Positions 1 to 8,613 of a stretch of 64,000 nt of DNA are shown here, piece after piece. How positions within the stretch are numbered: position 1 is the first letter of the stretch; every line of letters starts with the position of its first letter. The DNA comes from Cliona cf. orientalis. Lineage: Eukaryota; Porifera; Demospongiae; Clionaida; Clionaidae. The notes under the pieces are model-generated. The model saw only the letters and a list, made by a program, of their open reading frames with translations. It searched no databases and had not been told where the DNA came from. Position numbers and translations under genes: made by a program. Location of the stretch: contig OZ005700.1 of assembly GCA_963930775.1 (NCBI GenBank), forward strand, positions 1,443,476 to 1,507,475, given 5' to 3'.

Positions 1-1856
1 TGGCAGGCAAAAATAAGAAAGGCCAAGCCAAGACTCCAAGTAAACCGTGAAAATGTGATATAGATGACATTCTCAGCTGTGCTTGGTATGTGTCCATGCC
101 AAGTGGAGTAGAGCCCATAGACAGTTGAAGAGAGAAATATCCCTGAAAGAATCCACATCACTGGAAACACGGTGTAGGTGATAATAGGGTGCTTGCTCGT
201 TATACGGCTAAAGCGGTAGAGAATGTAGCCTAGAACGAGGCCAACAATGTAAGGCGTGACTCGGTGCCACGGCTTGATATAGAGTAGGTTGTCTTGGTTT
301 AAGTCGAGTGAGACATTAGTTTTATAGTTGTAAGCAACGTCAGGAAAATGATTTGCCTGGTGATCGTACACCCCAGCCAGTGTTCCGCTGATGATAAAAC
401 TCATAAATATTACTCCAGCTGAAATCATCAGGCCGAGCGGGAACAGGAAGTAGAGTGGGATGAGAATGAGAGGAGAAAAAATGTAGAACTGCATGTCGTT
501 AGCGAGATACCAGGTCCAGCTGATACACTCGTCATTCATTTTCCATGGGTAGAAATTATTGATATAAAGGAGGTTTGTCCACCAGTAGTTTTTACAGTTC
601 TGGTAAAATCCACTTCTTTCCCATGTTAAAAGGAAGTATATCTGTCCATCAGTCAGGTGCATAGTTAGAAGCCACATGAAAAACAAGACGAAAGCATAGG
701 TAGGAGTGAGACGGAGGTAGCGATGGAGGTAGTACATCAAGAAAGGGAACCGTCCCTTCTTTCGCTTCATCTGGCGCATCGACAGGTATGCTACAAGTAG
801 ACCGCTAAGGAGAAAAAAGGTATCAACAGCAAAAAATCCATTGCCAATTGGTTGGAAAGAAAATCTCGAAAGTGTGCTCCTGAGGTGGGTAATGTTATCT
901 ATGCCAGTTATCAAGCTAAATAAGTGAGTGTGGCCGAGAATCACCCAGCACATAGTGATCACACGCAGCCCATTAATACTGGTAATTGCTGATGGCGGTT
1001 GCTTCGTCAAAAAAATTTGTGGCAATACTTTAAAGAGAGAAAAAGCAGTGATAAATTCCTCGGCCGTCGTTGATTTCGTCACTGACTTTGATCCTTTGTT
1101 CTTTAACAATGGCGCTTTTTCTGCTGAATTATCTTGGATCTGACCGGATAAGACTACTGCCTCTCTGCACAGAACAAAATCCGCAAGAGTCGCAGCTGCC
1201 ACCAGAATCACAAAAATGAAGCAGACGATGATCATTATAATGGCACCAGTGTTGAATGGTGGCCTCTTGGTGCTTGCACAGCTGATGGTCGATGCAGGAG
1301 ATTCAGCTACACCAAATGTAACCACACCAACGGCATATGAAATATCTTCTGGTGTGCAGCCTTGTGGTACACACATTGCATATTTCCACGTCAGAGGAAC
1401 AGGACTTTGAGGGATTTCAAGCGACACGTCTCCAATGCAGTACTCTGTGTATCCAGGTCCAATTGCAAAGCATTCGTCATATGCTCCACTGGCATAGCCA
1501 TTTCCTTCCATATAGCCTGCACCAATCTTCCCCATTGCATCAATCATTTTTATGATCAGTGGGAGGCCTGTGGAGGGATCAGTTGAGCTCAAGAGTTTAG
1601 CAGACCCATCCATGCATTCTGCTGACAAATTTCTAGACTGGTTTCCACCGAATTCCGACGCCTCCAGGAGCAGGGACTTCATATCTTCGTACCAGAAATC
1701 CCTCATTCCATCGAAGGCGTCTTCCACGCTGCGGATGTCCTCAAGGGAAAGGTCACGGTAGGAGCTCACTTGCTCTAGCTTTTTGTTAAGTGCTGCGAAA
1801 TTTTGCGCACTCACCGCAACAAAGAAGCAGGCGAAGGTGAGCCAAATCGCGGCCAT
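1..1856 (-). CDS. NRF-6-like acyltransferase-3 membrane protein, copy 1 (3' end outside window)
   Basis: The reading frame is open from the ATG at 1856-1854 to the window edge (about 618 codons), with no intron. It begins with a hydrophobic signal peptide (MAAIWLTFACFFVAVSAQ). A cysteine-bearing NRF ectodomain follows (YDECFAIGPG, YCIGD, CVPQGCTPEDI), then one membrane helix and an acyltransferase-3 domain with many helices. The domain carries the family His in LGHTH and the basic HRYLRLTP motif. Family members in Caenorhabditis (NRF-6, NDG-4) are needed for lipid or drug uptake from the gut; the acyl substrate here is unknown. The frame stops at the FACH segment, about 150 residues short of the other two copies. 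Transmembrane O-acyltransferase at the surface or in the secretory pathway is inferred. Confidence 0.9.
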   Translation of the reverse strand, partial: MAAIWLTFACFFVAVSAQNFAALNKKLEQVSSYRDLSLEDIRSVEDAFDGMRDFWYEDMKSLLLEASEFGGNQSRNLSAECMDGSAKLLSSTDPSTGLPLIIKMIDAMGKIGAGYMEGNGYASGAYDECFAIGPGYTEYCIGDVSLEIPQSPVPLTWKYAMCVPQGCTPEDISYAVGVVTFGVAESPASTISCASTKRPPFNTGAIIMIIVCFIFVILVAAATLADFVLCREAVVLSGQIQDNSAEKAPLLKNKGSKSVTKSTTAEEFITAFSLFKVLPQIFLTKQPPSAITSINGLRVITMCWVILGHTHLFSLITGIDNITHLRSTLSRFSFQPIGNGFFAVDTFFLLSGLLVAYLSMRQMKRKKGRFPFLMYYLHRYLRLTPTYAFVLFFMWLLTMHLTDGQIYFLLTWERSGFYQNCKNYWWTNLLYINNFYPWKMNDECISWTWYLANDMQFYIFSPLILIPLYFLFPLGLMISAGVIFMSFIISGTLAGVYDHQANHFPDVAYNYKTNVSLDLNQDNLLYIKPWHRVTPYIVGLVLGYILYRFSRITSKHPIITYTVFPVMWILSGIFLSSTVYGLYSTWHGHIPSTAENVIYITFSRFTWSLGLAFLIFAC

Positions 1857-2252
1857 AGCACCAAGCAAGAAGCTGCTGAGTGACTAATCACCGCCAATAT
1901 TCAACAATTTTTATACTCGAGATCTAGATACTGTACATGTAGTATGCGTGGGTGCTAACACGTAACCACCTACGCATGCATTCTGCACATGCGCATGAAA
2001 ACAATAGCCACTGTGAAGTAACCTCCTACACAATACTGTACATCCCATGACTGTGAGGTCAGCAGTTTACAGTTCCTCACCACCCTATATACGCTCACTT
2101 ATCTATAGTTCATATTAAGTCATCACCATAATATTATTCATATTTATAGTGTGGTGATGCACAACAATAAACTTCATAGCTACTTATAAGTGCAGCAGTA
2201 AAAGTCTTGGTAGCCTCGTCCCCAGGCTCCCACTCATGGGTTACAGTACATT
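1857..2252. other. Intergenic gap between NRF-6-like copies 1 and 2
   Basis: About 400 bp separate the start of copy 1 from the stop of copy 2. Apart from the TATA-like element, and palindromic ATGCGCAT / ACGCATGC stretches near 1970-2000, I see nothing specific. No open frame with family similarity is present. Confidence 0.5.
1908..1915 (-). promoter_or_regulatory. TATA-box-like element upstream of NRF-6-like copy 1
   Basis: The minus strand reads TATAAAAA, 52-60 bp before the start codon at 1856. All three paralogues carry an AT-rich TATA-like element at a similar distance (see 4608-4614 and 8288-8295). This supports short 5' UTRs and inducible or tissue-specific promoters. The functional role is inferred. 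Confidence 0.5.
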
Positions 2253-4547
2253 TTAAGTTGTGGCAGTATTTACGCTAGTTGTACTGCTTCCAACAAATGG
2301 TCGTGTGTTTAGGGAGGATTCGACACGCAGATGTTCAGTATTGTCCCTCGACTCCTCGCCCCCTGTCCGTGCACTCTCTTTGCGTCCCAAGCCTATGAGC
2401 TTAAAGAGAACCTGCTCCAGATTGCCAATGGGGAACTCAACAAACACAGATACGACAGCTGCAGCAGCAAAGGAGAGGATTATTACACCAATGGCATAAA
2501 CAGCAAGATTGTAGTCCTTATAGTATATGGGCTTTCTCTCAGATCCAAAAATTACAGTGAGAATGAGAGGGTGGATGAGGTAGGCATTGTAGGAGACTCG
2601 GCTAAGCGGGATCCAGAATTTCATCGAAAGTAGCCAATTGACTGGTCCTCCATATCCATAGTGGCAGGCGAAAACGAGAAGGGCCAAGCCAAGACTCCAA
2701 GTAAACCGTGAGAACATGATGTAGATGACATTCTCAGCTTTGGATGGTACGTGTCCATGCCACTGAGGGTAGAGGCCATAGAGCGTCGAAACAAGAAATA
2801 TCCCCGATAGGATCATGAGTATGGGGAAGATGAAGTAGCAAAAAAAGCGCTTCGTTGGCAGTCGTAGGCGATAAAGTATATAGCCAAGGACAAGGCCAAC
2901 AATGTATGGTGCAACTCTGTGCCAGGGCTTGATGTACTGAAGGTTGTTGTATGTAGTGGCGTTGGTATTGTTGGGAACAAAGTTGTAAGCAACCTGAGCA
3001 AATGTATTAGCTTGATGGTCATAGACGCCAGCCAGTGTCCCACTGACTACAAAGCTAACCGCAAGTACACCAGCAGAGAGCACAAGGCCAATTGGGAATA
3101 GGAAGTACATTGGAATGATGATGAGAGGAGAGAAGATGTAGAACTGCATGTCGTTAGAAAGATACCAGGTCCAACCTATGCACTCCTCTTCCATCCGCCA
3201 TGGATAAAAGTTATTGATGTAAAGGAGGTTCGTCCACCAGTAACTCTTACAATTCTGGTAAGAGGTACTGTTCTGCCATGCTGCAAGGTGGTATGTTGGT
3301 CCATCAGCCAGATACATTGTAAGCAACCATGAGAAAAACAAGACAAAAGCATAGGTAGGAGTGAGGCGGAGGTAGCGATGGAGGTAGTATGTTAGGAAAG
3401 GGAACTGCCCTTTCTTTCGTTTCATTTCACGGAATGTGAGGTAGGCCACAAGGAGACCACTCAGAAAGAAAAAGCTGTCAACGGAAAAGAATGCATTGCC
3501 AATGGCCTGGAAGGTAAACCTCGAGAGAACGCCCCCGATTCGGTACACATTTTGTGCACCATTAAGAAGAACCCAGTAGTGGGTGTGGCACAGGATGACC
3601 CAAAACATGCTTATCACACGCAGGCCATTGATACTCGTAATTGCAGACGGTGGTTGCTTTGTTGAGAGGATCTGCGGTAGTACCTTCAATAGCGAAAATG
3701 TAGTTAAAACGTCATTAAAGCTCACTGATTTTGTTGGCTTTGCTGGATCTGGAGCAGGAGCTAGTAGTGGTGCCTTCTCGGATAGGCTGGAGCTCATATC
3801 ATCACCGTCAGTTTTTAAAGCTTGAAACTCTCGAAACATAAAGTCAATGACAGTCGCTGCCATCACCAAAACGACAAAGAGAAAGCAGACGAGAATCATT
3901 ATGATGGCACCGGCTGTGAACGGTGGCTTCCTGGTGCTCACACAGGTTGTCCTGGTTGGATCACTGTAGATATGAGCAGCTGTTCCGTCCAAGATGGCAA
4001 TCGTAATATCGTATGTCGTGCAACCCTTTGGTACACACATGCTGTACACCAAAGTAATCGGTTTCAAGACTGGAGTATTGACTCCCACATACATGTATCC
4101 AGTACAGTACTCTGTATCACCAGGTCCAATGTCGAGACATTCATCGTACGAGCCGCTGGCGTAAATGTTTCCCTCCTTGTAGCCTGCACCAGGCTTCCCC
4201 GTTGCATCCAGCATGTACAAGATCAGAGGAAGGCCCGCATCATCTGTGCCGTTCAACAAATGTTTGTATCCCTTGATACACTCTGCAGATACGTTTCCGT
4301 ATTTTCCACCGACAGATGCTTTCGTATAAATTGATTCGAAATTGTCTGGCCTCCAGAAGGCCTTCATCTTTTGAACGGCGGCTTCCACGGCTGCGATGAT
4401 GACGCTGTCATCGTGATCGAGCTCGCTCGGCAGATGGGCGGTATAATTCCATTCGCGTATCTTCTTGTTTAGCGCCGCCAAATCCTGCGCGCTTCCCCCA
4501 GCCCAGAAACAGACAAAGGTAAGAAATGCCACTGATCCAAACTTCAT
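2253..4547 (-). CDS. NRF-6-like acyltransferase-3 membrane protein, copy 2
   Basis: A single 764-codon exon. It starts with a signal peptide (MKFGSVAFLTFVCFWAGGSAQ), followed by an NRF ectodomain of about 200 residues with conserved cysteines (AECIKGYKHLL, YDECLDIGPG, MCVPKGCT) and one helix near residues 210-232. From about residue 300 there is a multi-helix acyltransferase-3 domain with LCHTHYW and LHRYLRLTPTY. The cytosolic tail is Ser/Thr-rich. The full length matches the nematode and insect nose-resistant-to-fluoxetine family (about 650-800 aa). It is a close tandem paralogue of its neighbours (ITSINGLRV, DSFFFLSGLLVAYL are shared). Role as a membrane acyltransferase in lipid handling or xenobiotic uptake is family knowledge; the substrate is unknown. 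The absence of introns is odd beside the intron-rich genes downstream. Confidence 0.93.
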   Translation of the reverse strand: MKFGSVAFLTFVCFWAGGSAQDLAALNKKIREWNYTAHLPSELDHDDSVIIAAVEAAVQKMKAFWRPDNFESIYTKASVGGKYGNVSAECIKGYKHLLNGTDDAGLPLILYMLDATGKPGAGYKEGNIYASGSYDECLDIGPGDTEYCTGYMYVGVNTPVLKPITLVYSMCVPKGCTTYDITIAILDGTAAHIYSDPTRTTCVSTRKPPFTAGAIIMILVCFLFVVLVMAATVIDFMFREFQALKTDGDDMSSSLSEKAPLLAPAPDPAKPTKSVSFNDVLTTFSLLKVLPQILSTKQPPSAITSINGLRVISMFWVILCHTHYWVLLNGAQNVYRIGGVLSRFTFQAIGNAFFSVDSFFFLSGLLVAYLTFREMKRKKGQFPFLTYYLHRYLRLTPTYAFVLFFSWLLTMYLADGPTYHLAAWQNSTSYQNCKSYWWTNLLYINNFYPWRMEEECIGWTWYLSNDMQFYIFSPLIIIPMYFLFPIGLVLSAGVLAVSFVVSGTLAGVYDHQANTFAQVAYNFVPNNTNATTYNNLQYIKPWHRVAPYIVGLVLGYILYRLRLPTKRFFCYFIFPILMILSGIFLVSTLYGLYPQWHGHVPSKAENVIYIMFSRFTWSLGLALLVFACHYGYGGPVNWLLSMKFWIPLSRVSYNAYLIHPLILTVIFGSERKPIYYKDYNLAVYAIGVIILSFAAAAVVSVFVEFPIGNLEQVLFKLIGLGRKESARTGGEESRDNTEHLRVESSLNTRPFVGSSTTSVNTATT

Positions 4548-4607
4548 TTTTTGCTCTCAACTCTCAGCCCCTCCCCGCAGCACATCCACTAATTATGCGC
4601 ATGCGTA

Positions 4608-4614
4608 GATATAG
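4608..4614 (-). promoter_or_regulatory. TATA-like element upstream of NRF-6-like copy 2
   Basis: The minus strand reads CTATATC, 61-67 bp before the ATG at 4547. It lies next to a palindromic ATGCGCATGCGT at 4595-4606 that resembles an NRF1/alpha-PAL site. It is weaker than the elements of the other two paralogues. Confidence 0.35.
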
Positions 4615-4852
4615 GGAGTTCGAGGACATGACGTCATACACAGCTAAAGGAAGTGCAGCAATAATTATACTCATACATTACCTATTAATATTGTTAGAAG
4701 GTCAGGAGTGCACATATGCTAGAGGTGCAGCCCCAGGGACATTCCCATAAGCCGTAATAATTATAAAAGGCAAAAGCCGTAAACACACTAAAAAACCACA
4801 ACAAAGTAAGGTTATCATTATCATCACAGAAGATCAGTTTATATTATAGATT

Positions 4853-5308
4853 ATGAGTTCTCTGCGCCAGTTTAAATGCTACAAATGCAAAGGGAAAGAT
4901 GGGCAGAAGTATCATGTATGGCATAAACGTGTGCCAAATGATAATCCGACTTCAAAATGCCGTACCTGTGGTGAATTTCGCCCAGCAGTTCCAACTGGAG
5001 AAGAAGAGGGAGTGAAGATCTGCCACTTTTCATGTACCTGTGGCAATGCATTTGTCGTGCAGTGCGAAATGTCTGATACAGCACCTTGCTATGATTGTGT
5101 CAAGCAGAAGAAAGTAGCACCGCACTCATTTGAGAAGCTTCGTAAAATCGACAGGAAAACTGGTCATACTCACAACTGCAGCAAATGTGACGGCAAAGGA
5201 AACTGCCCGAACATGCAATGCAGACCAGAGAAGAGTGCACAGCCAGAGAAACATGTACAAAGTGAAGTGGATGGGCCGGGCATTCAGTATGATCAAAGAC
5301 GAGGATAA
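4853..5308 (+). CDS. SHFL: Shiftless (SHFL)-like zinc-ribbon protein
   Basis: A 151-codon single-exon ORF, rich in Cys and Lys. The cysteine pattern is FKCYKC..., SKCRTC, HFSCTCG, APCYDC and HTHNCSKC, and the motif VWHKRVP lies between the first two CxxC pairs. Order and spacing match the central part of vertebrate SHFL (C19orf66/RyDEN): C..C, VWW.RVP, CRKC, PVP, CPxC, PCYGC, HTHxCS. Vertebrate SHFL blocks programmed -1 ribosomal frameshifting and restricts RNA viruses; that is family knowledge. This version is about half the vertebrate length and lacks the N-terminal helical region and the acidic tail. The start is the first ATG (TATAGATTATGAG context). An alternative is another treble-clef or zinc-ribbon family sharing this core. 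It sits between two NRF-6-like genes on the opposite strand. Confidence 0.72.
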   Translation: MSSLRQFKCYKCKGKDGQKYHVWHKRVPNDNPTSKCRTCGEFRPAVPTGEEEGVKICHFSCTCGNAFVVQCEMSDTAPCYDCVKQKKVAPHSFEKLRKIDRKTGHTHNCSKCDGKGNCPNMQCRPEKSAQPEKHVQSEVDGPGIQYDQRRG

Positions 5309-5916
5309 AAGTACATCGGGATTGCGGCTCTCTTTTACTACTACTATAATTACCATGCTGCTGCCCCTTATTTACTATTATTACTTTTTTTTGCTATAAT
5401 AATTATAGTATATACTACTTTGCTGCCTCAATTTTTTACAATAATATTTGGGTTAATGACTAATTATGACCTACTATAATGGGCCAGCTCTACATCTATT
5501 ATACATACCTAAAAAAGAAGGTTTCAGAGTGTATAAACCTTGATAAGGAAGATAACGAAGTAAGAAAAATTAATTGTGAGCTAATTTTGGCCTTTGTTTG
5601 ACACACATTGCTATAATACCAAAATTAATACCGATATTATTATTGCGAGCATTCATACCTTATAAGGAAATTACAACCATGCAGTTGGCCACAGAATAGA
5701 TAAGATCACCACAAGAAATCAGGTAGCTACATGTAGTTCCAAATGTCTAATAGTCACATGTTCCAGGCTAAGTGCATGATACATAGATAATGTATAATTA
5801 TAATAATCATAAATTATGATCAGTGCATGATTTAATATAGGAACTACTGAAGTCTAGTAATGATGATGTAATAATCATATGATCAGTGCATGATGTGATA
5901 CCAGAACTACTGAGGT
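5309..5916. other. AT-rich intergenic gap
   Basis: About 600 bp between the SHFL-like stop and the stop of NRF-6-like copy 3, so both genes converge here. It is strongly AT-rich with many TAATTATA runs. The only structure I see is the short direct duplication at 5818-5920. Confidence 0.5.
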
Positions 5917-5920
5917 CTAG
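5818..5920. repeat. Imperfect tandem duplication at the 3' end of NRF-6-like copy 3
   Basis: Two copies of a unit of about 40 bp beginning TGATCAGTGCATGAT and ending ACTACTGARGTCTAG lie at 5818-5857 and 5880-5920. The second copy supplies the stop codon of the gene (TAG at 5919-5917, minus strand). Confidence 0.7.
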
Positions 5921-8229
5921 GCGGTATTGTTGGAGGGATTGTTTCGCACAAAAGGCTGCGAGTGGAGAGGTGAGTCTACTCGTGCGTGTGCAGTGTCATC
6001 CACGTGGTGCTCCTCACCTCCCGTCCTCGCACTCTCGTGTCGCTTCAGGCCCACCAACTTGAAGAGAGCCTGCTCCAGGTTTCCAATGGGGAACTCGACA
6101 AACACGGACACGACAGCCGCTGCACCGTAGGACAGCACCACTATGCCACAAGCGTACATGGTCAAGCTGTAGTCCTCGTAGTAGACGGGTTTCCTGGTGG
6201 ATCCAAAAATCACACTGAGAACGAGAGGGTGGATGAGGTAGGCATTGTAGGAGATTCGGCTGAGCGGGATCCAGAACTTCATCGAAAGAAATTTGTTTAC
6301 AATGCCACCGTATCCGTAGTGACAGACAAAGACGAGAAGGGCCAGACCAATGCTCCACACGGTTCGTGTAAACATGTTGTAGATGATGTTCTCAGCAAGA
6401 GTTGGCACATGTCCATGCCACGTTGGGTAGAGGCCATAGAGTGTCGTGGCCAGGCAAATACCGGACACAATCCAAAGGATGGGAAATACTATATAGTTGA
6501 CATAGCGCCTTGAGGGCAGACGGAAACGGTACAGGACATAGCCAAGGAGAAGGCCAACGATATAAGGTGTGACCCTGTGCCACGGTTTAACGTAAAGCAG
6601 ATTTTGGAAGCTCGTATCCGGCGAGGTATTGTTGGTCACATAGCCATAAGCAAAGGCAGCTAACTCGTTGGCTTGAAGATCATAAACACCAGTCAGTGCA
6701 CCAGTGGTGACAAAACTCACGAATAGTACAGCACCAGATATGGCCACGCCGAGCGGGAACAGGAAGTAGAGTGGGATGAGAATGAGAGGAGAGAAGACGT
6801 AGAACTGCATGTCATTAGCGAGATACCAGGTCCATCCAATGCAATTTTCTTCCATTCGCCATGGGTACAAGTTGTTAATGTAGAAGAGGTTCGTCCACCA
6901 GTACTTTGAACATACTTGGTACGAAGTACTTTGCTCCCACGCAAATGAGGGCCAATTTGGCCCCTCGCCTAGGTGCATCATGAGCAACCAAACGAAAAAT
7001 AAGACAAAAGCATAGGTAGGAGTGAGGCGGAGGTAGCGATGGAGGTAGTACGTCAAGAAAGGGAAGCGTCCCTTCTTTCGCTTCATTTCACGGAACGTGA
7101 GGTAGGCCACAAGGAGACCACTCAGAAAGAAAAAGCTGTCAACGGAAAAGAATGCATTGCTAATGGCCTGGAACGAAAATCTCGAGATAACGTCCTTGAT
7201 ATGAACGATGTTCTGGATCCCACTTATAAACACCCAGAAGTGAGTATGGCAAAGAATGACCCAAAACATACTCATCACACGTAGTCCGTTAATGCTTGTA
7301 ATGGCCGACGGAGGTTGCTTGGTCGAGAGGATCTGTGAAAGAACCTTGTAGAGAGAGAACGCAATAATAAAATCGGTCGCCTTGACTGCATTACCCTGCA
7401 GAGGTGGGGACTTTGCCCTGAGAAGTGGAGCTTTTTCAGACAAGTTCGGACTATCCTGGATGCAAGATGATTCAAGCTCTCTTGTCTCTGTCTGCAGCAG
7501 CTGAAGGATAAAGTCAAAAATAGTTGCTGCAATCACCAGAATCACGAAAATAAAGCAGACTACGATCATTATGATGGCACCAGTATTGAATGGTGGCTTC
7601 CTGGTGCTCTGGCAGCTGACAGTTTTTGGATCAATAGTCACCACGCTGAGCATGTCGACGGCAAATATGACATCTTCGGGTGTGCAGCCACGCGGCACAC
7701 ACATACCGAAATGCCACGTCAGGGGGTAAGGACTCTTCTTCACCTTTAGTAATACATCGCCAAGGCAGTACTCCGTATCTCCAGGTCCAATGTTGAGGCA
7801 CTCGTCGTATGCTCCCTTTGCATAGCTGTTTCCTTCGAAGAAACCCGAGCCAATCTTCCCAAATGCATCAATCATCTGCACAATCAGTGGAAGACCAGTG
7901 GTGGGGTCAGTCTTCATGAGAAGCTTGAAGGCTCCTTCTATACATTCTTCTGACAAGTTTCCCGACTCGTTCCCAGCATTGAATCGATCCAGAATGTCGG
8001 CATCGGGCGTCCAGAATGCGTTTAGATTTTGAAGAGATTCTTTGGCCGTTTTCAAATGATTCTGGAGGCTACTGGGTTCGTCAAGGTCACCGAAGAGTTC
8101 TAGCTCCTCGTCAGCAAAGTAGCCCTCCAGCTCTTGCAGCTTATACTTGAGAGCCGAGAGGTCTTGGGCTCCAACTCCGATCCAGAGACAGGCGACAATA
8201 GCAACCAGCCAAAGTGAGCTGGCACCCAT
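5917..8229 (-). CDS. NRF-6-like acyltransferase-3 membrane protein, copy 3
   Basis: An intronless frame. The longest version starts at 8337 (806 aa). The ATG at 8229 is preferred because it puts a signal peptide at the N-terminus (MGASSLWLVAIVACLWIGVGAQ), as in the paralogues, giving 770 aa. NRF ectodomain cysteines are conserved (EECIEGAF, YDECLNIGPG, CVPRGCTPEDV). The acyltransferase-3 core has LCHTHFW, LHRYLRLTPTY and NAYLIHPL. It is closest to copy 2 in the core and most divergent in the ectodomain and the cytosolic linker. Function is as for the family: a polytopic transmembrane acyltransferase of unknown substrate. A TATA-like element lies 59-66 bp upstream. Confidence 0.93.
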   Translation of the reverse strand: MGASSLWLVAIVACLWIGVGAQDLSALKYKLQELEGYFADEELELFGDLDEPSSLQNHLKTAKESLQNLNAFWTPDADILDRFNAGNESGNLSEECIEGAFKLLMKTDPTTGLPLIVQMIDAFGKIGSGFFEGNSYAKGAYDECLNIGPGDTEYCLGDVLLKVKKSPYPLTWHFGMCVPRGCTPEDVIFAVDMLSVVTIDPKTVSCQSTRKPPFNTGAIIMIVVCFIFVILVIAATIFDFILQLLQTETRELESSCIQDSPNLSEKAPLLRAKSPPLQGNAVKATDFIIAFSLYKVLSQILSTKQPPSAITSINGLRVMSMFWVILCHTHFWVFISGIQNIVHIKDVISRFSFQAISNAFFSVDSFFFLSGLLVAYLTFREMKRKKGRFPFLTYYLHRYLRLTPTYAFVLFFVWLLMMHLGEGPNWPSFAWEQSTSYQVCSKYWWTNLFYINNLYPWRMEENCIGWTWYLANDMQFYVFSPLILIPLYFLFPLGVAISGAVLFVSFVTTGALTGVYDLQANELAAFAYGYVTNNTSPDTSFQNLLYVKPWHRVTPYIVGLLLGYVLYRFRLPSRRYVNYIVFPILWIVSGICLATTLYGLYPTWHGHVPTLAENIIYNMFTRTVWSIGLALLVFVCHYGYGGIVNKFLSMKFWIPLSRISYNAYLIHPLVLSVIFGSTRKPVYYEDYSLTMYACGIVVLSYGAAAVVSVFVEFPIGNLEQALFKLVGLKRHESARTGGEEHHVDDTAHARVDSPLHSQPFVRNNPSNNTA

Positions 8230-8613
8230 CCTTCCCGTCCACGAGTACCAGTTTGTAAAACAATGTGTGGACACGTACACACACCTGTCTTTATATTGCG
8301 TATGCACATTATTAATACGCGCGCTAGCGCATGACAACCACAGTCTAGCATAGTATTGTTGTGGTTTCCGCCATTAGCATGTGAGTTGCATCAGGCCATG
8401 CGCCAGGCCAGGCCAGGGTACAAGTGCGTGCTGTTGCATCCGATTGCATCAGGCATCCTGTCCCTAGGCCCTAGGCCCTAGCCCTTGACCTCAAATAATA
8501 TTATGCGCGCAGACTACCACCAGGACCCATGCGCATGGCGATGCATGGCACATTAAATTTTGTCGATCACTTCCCAATTACACCAGGCCCGCCCCTTTGC
8601 TTATAGTACTTCG
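8230..8613. other. Divergent intergenic region, NRF-6-like copy 3 / GRIP-like gene
   Basis: A 384-bp gap between two start codons. It contains short CCTAGG-type repeats (CCCTAGGCCCTAGGCCC near 8462-8480) and ATGCGCATGG motifs. I see no gene. Confidence 0.5.
8288..8295 (-). promoter_or_regulatory. TATA-box-like element upstream of NRF-6-like copy 3
   Basis: The minus strand reads TATAAAGA, 59-66 bp before the ATG at 8229. Its position relative to the start is close to that in copy 1, which supports both the shorter start codon and promoter conservation after duplication. Confidence 0.5.

Noticed and set aside
3822-4334. 170-codon plus-strand ORF
   Set aside because: It is antisense to the NRF-6-like copy 2 frame and has no independent family similarity.
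5986-6513. 175-codon plus-strand ORF
   Set aside because: It is a shadow of the conserved minus-strand acyltransferase frame of copy 3.
1-8229. Bacterial contamination as an explanation for the intronless genes
   Set aside because: NRF ectodomains and signal peptides are animal-type, TATA-like elements precede the genes, and the sequence runs continuously into intron-rich animal genes.
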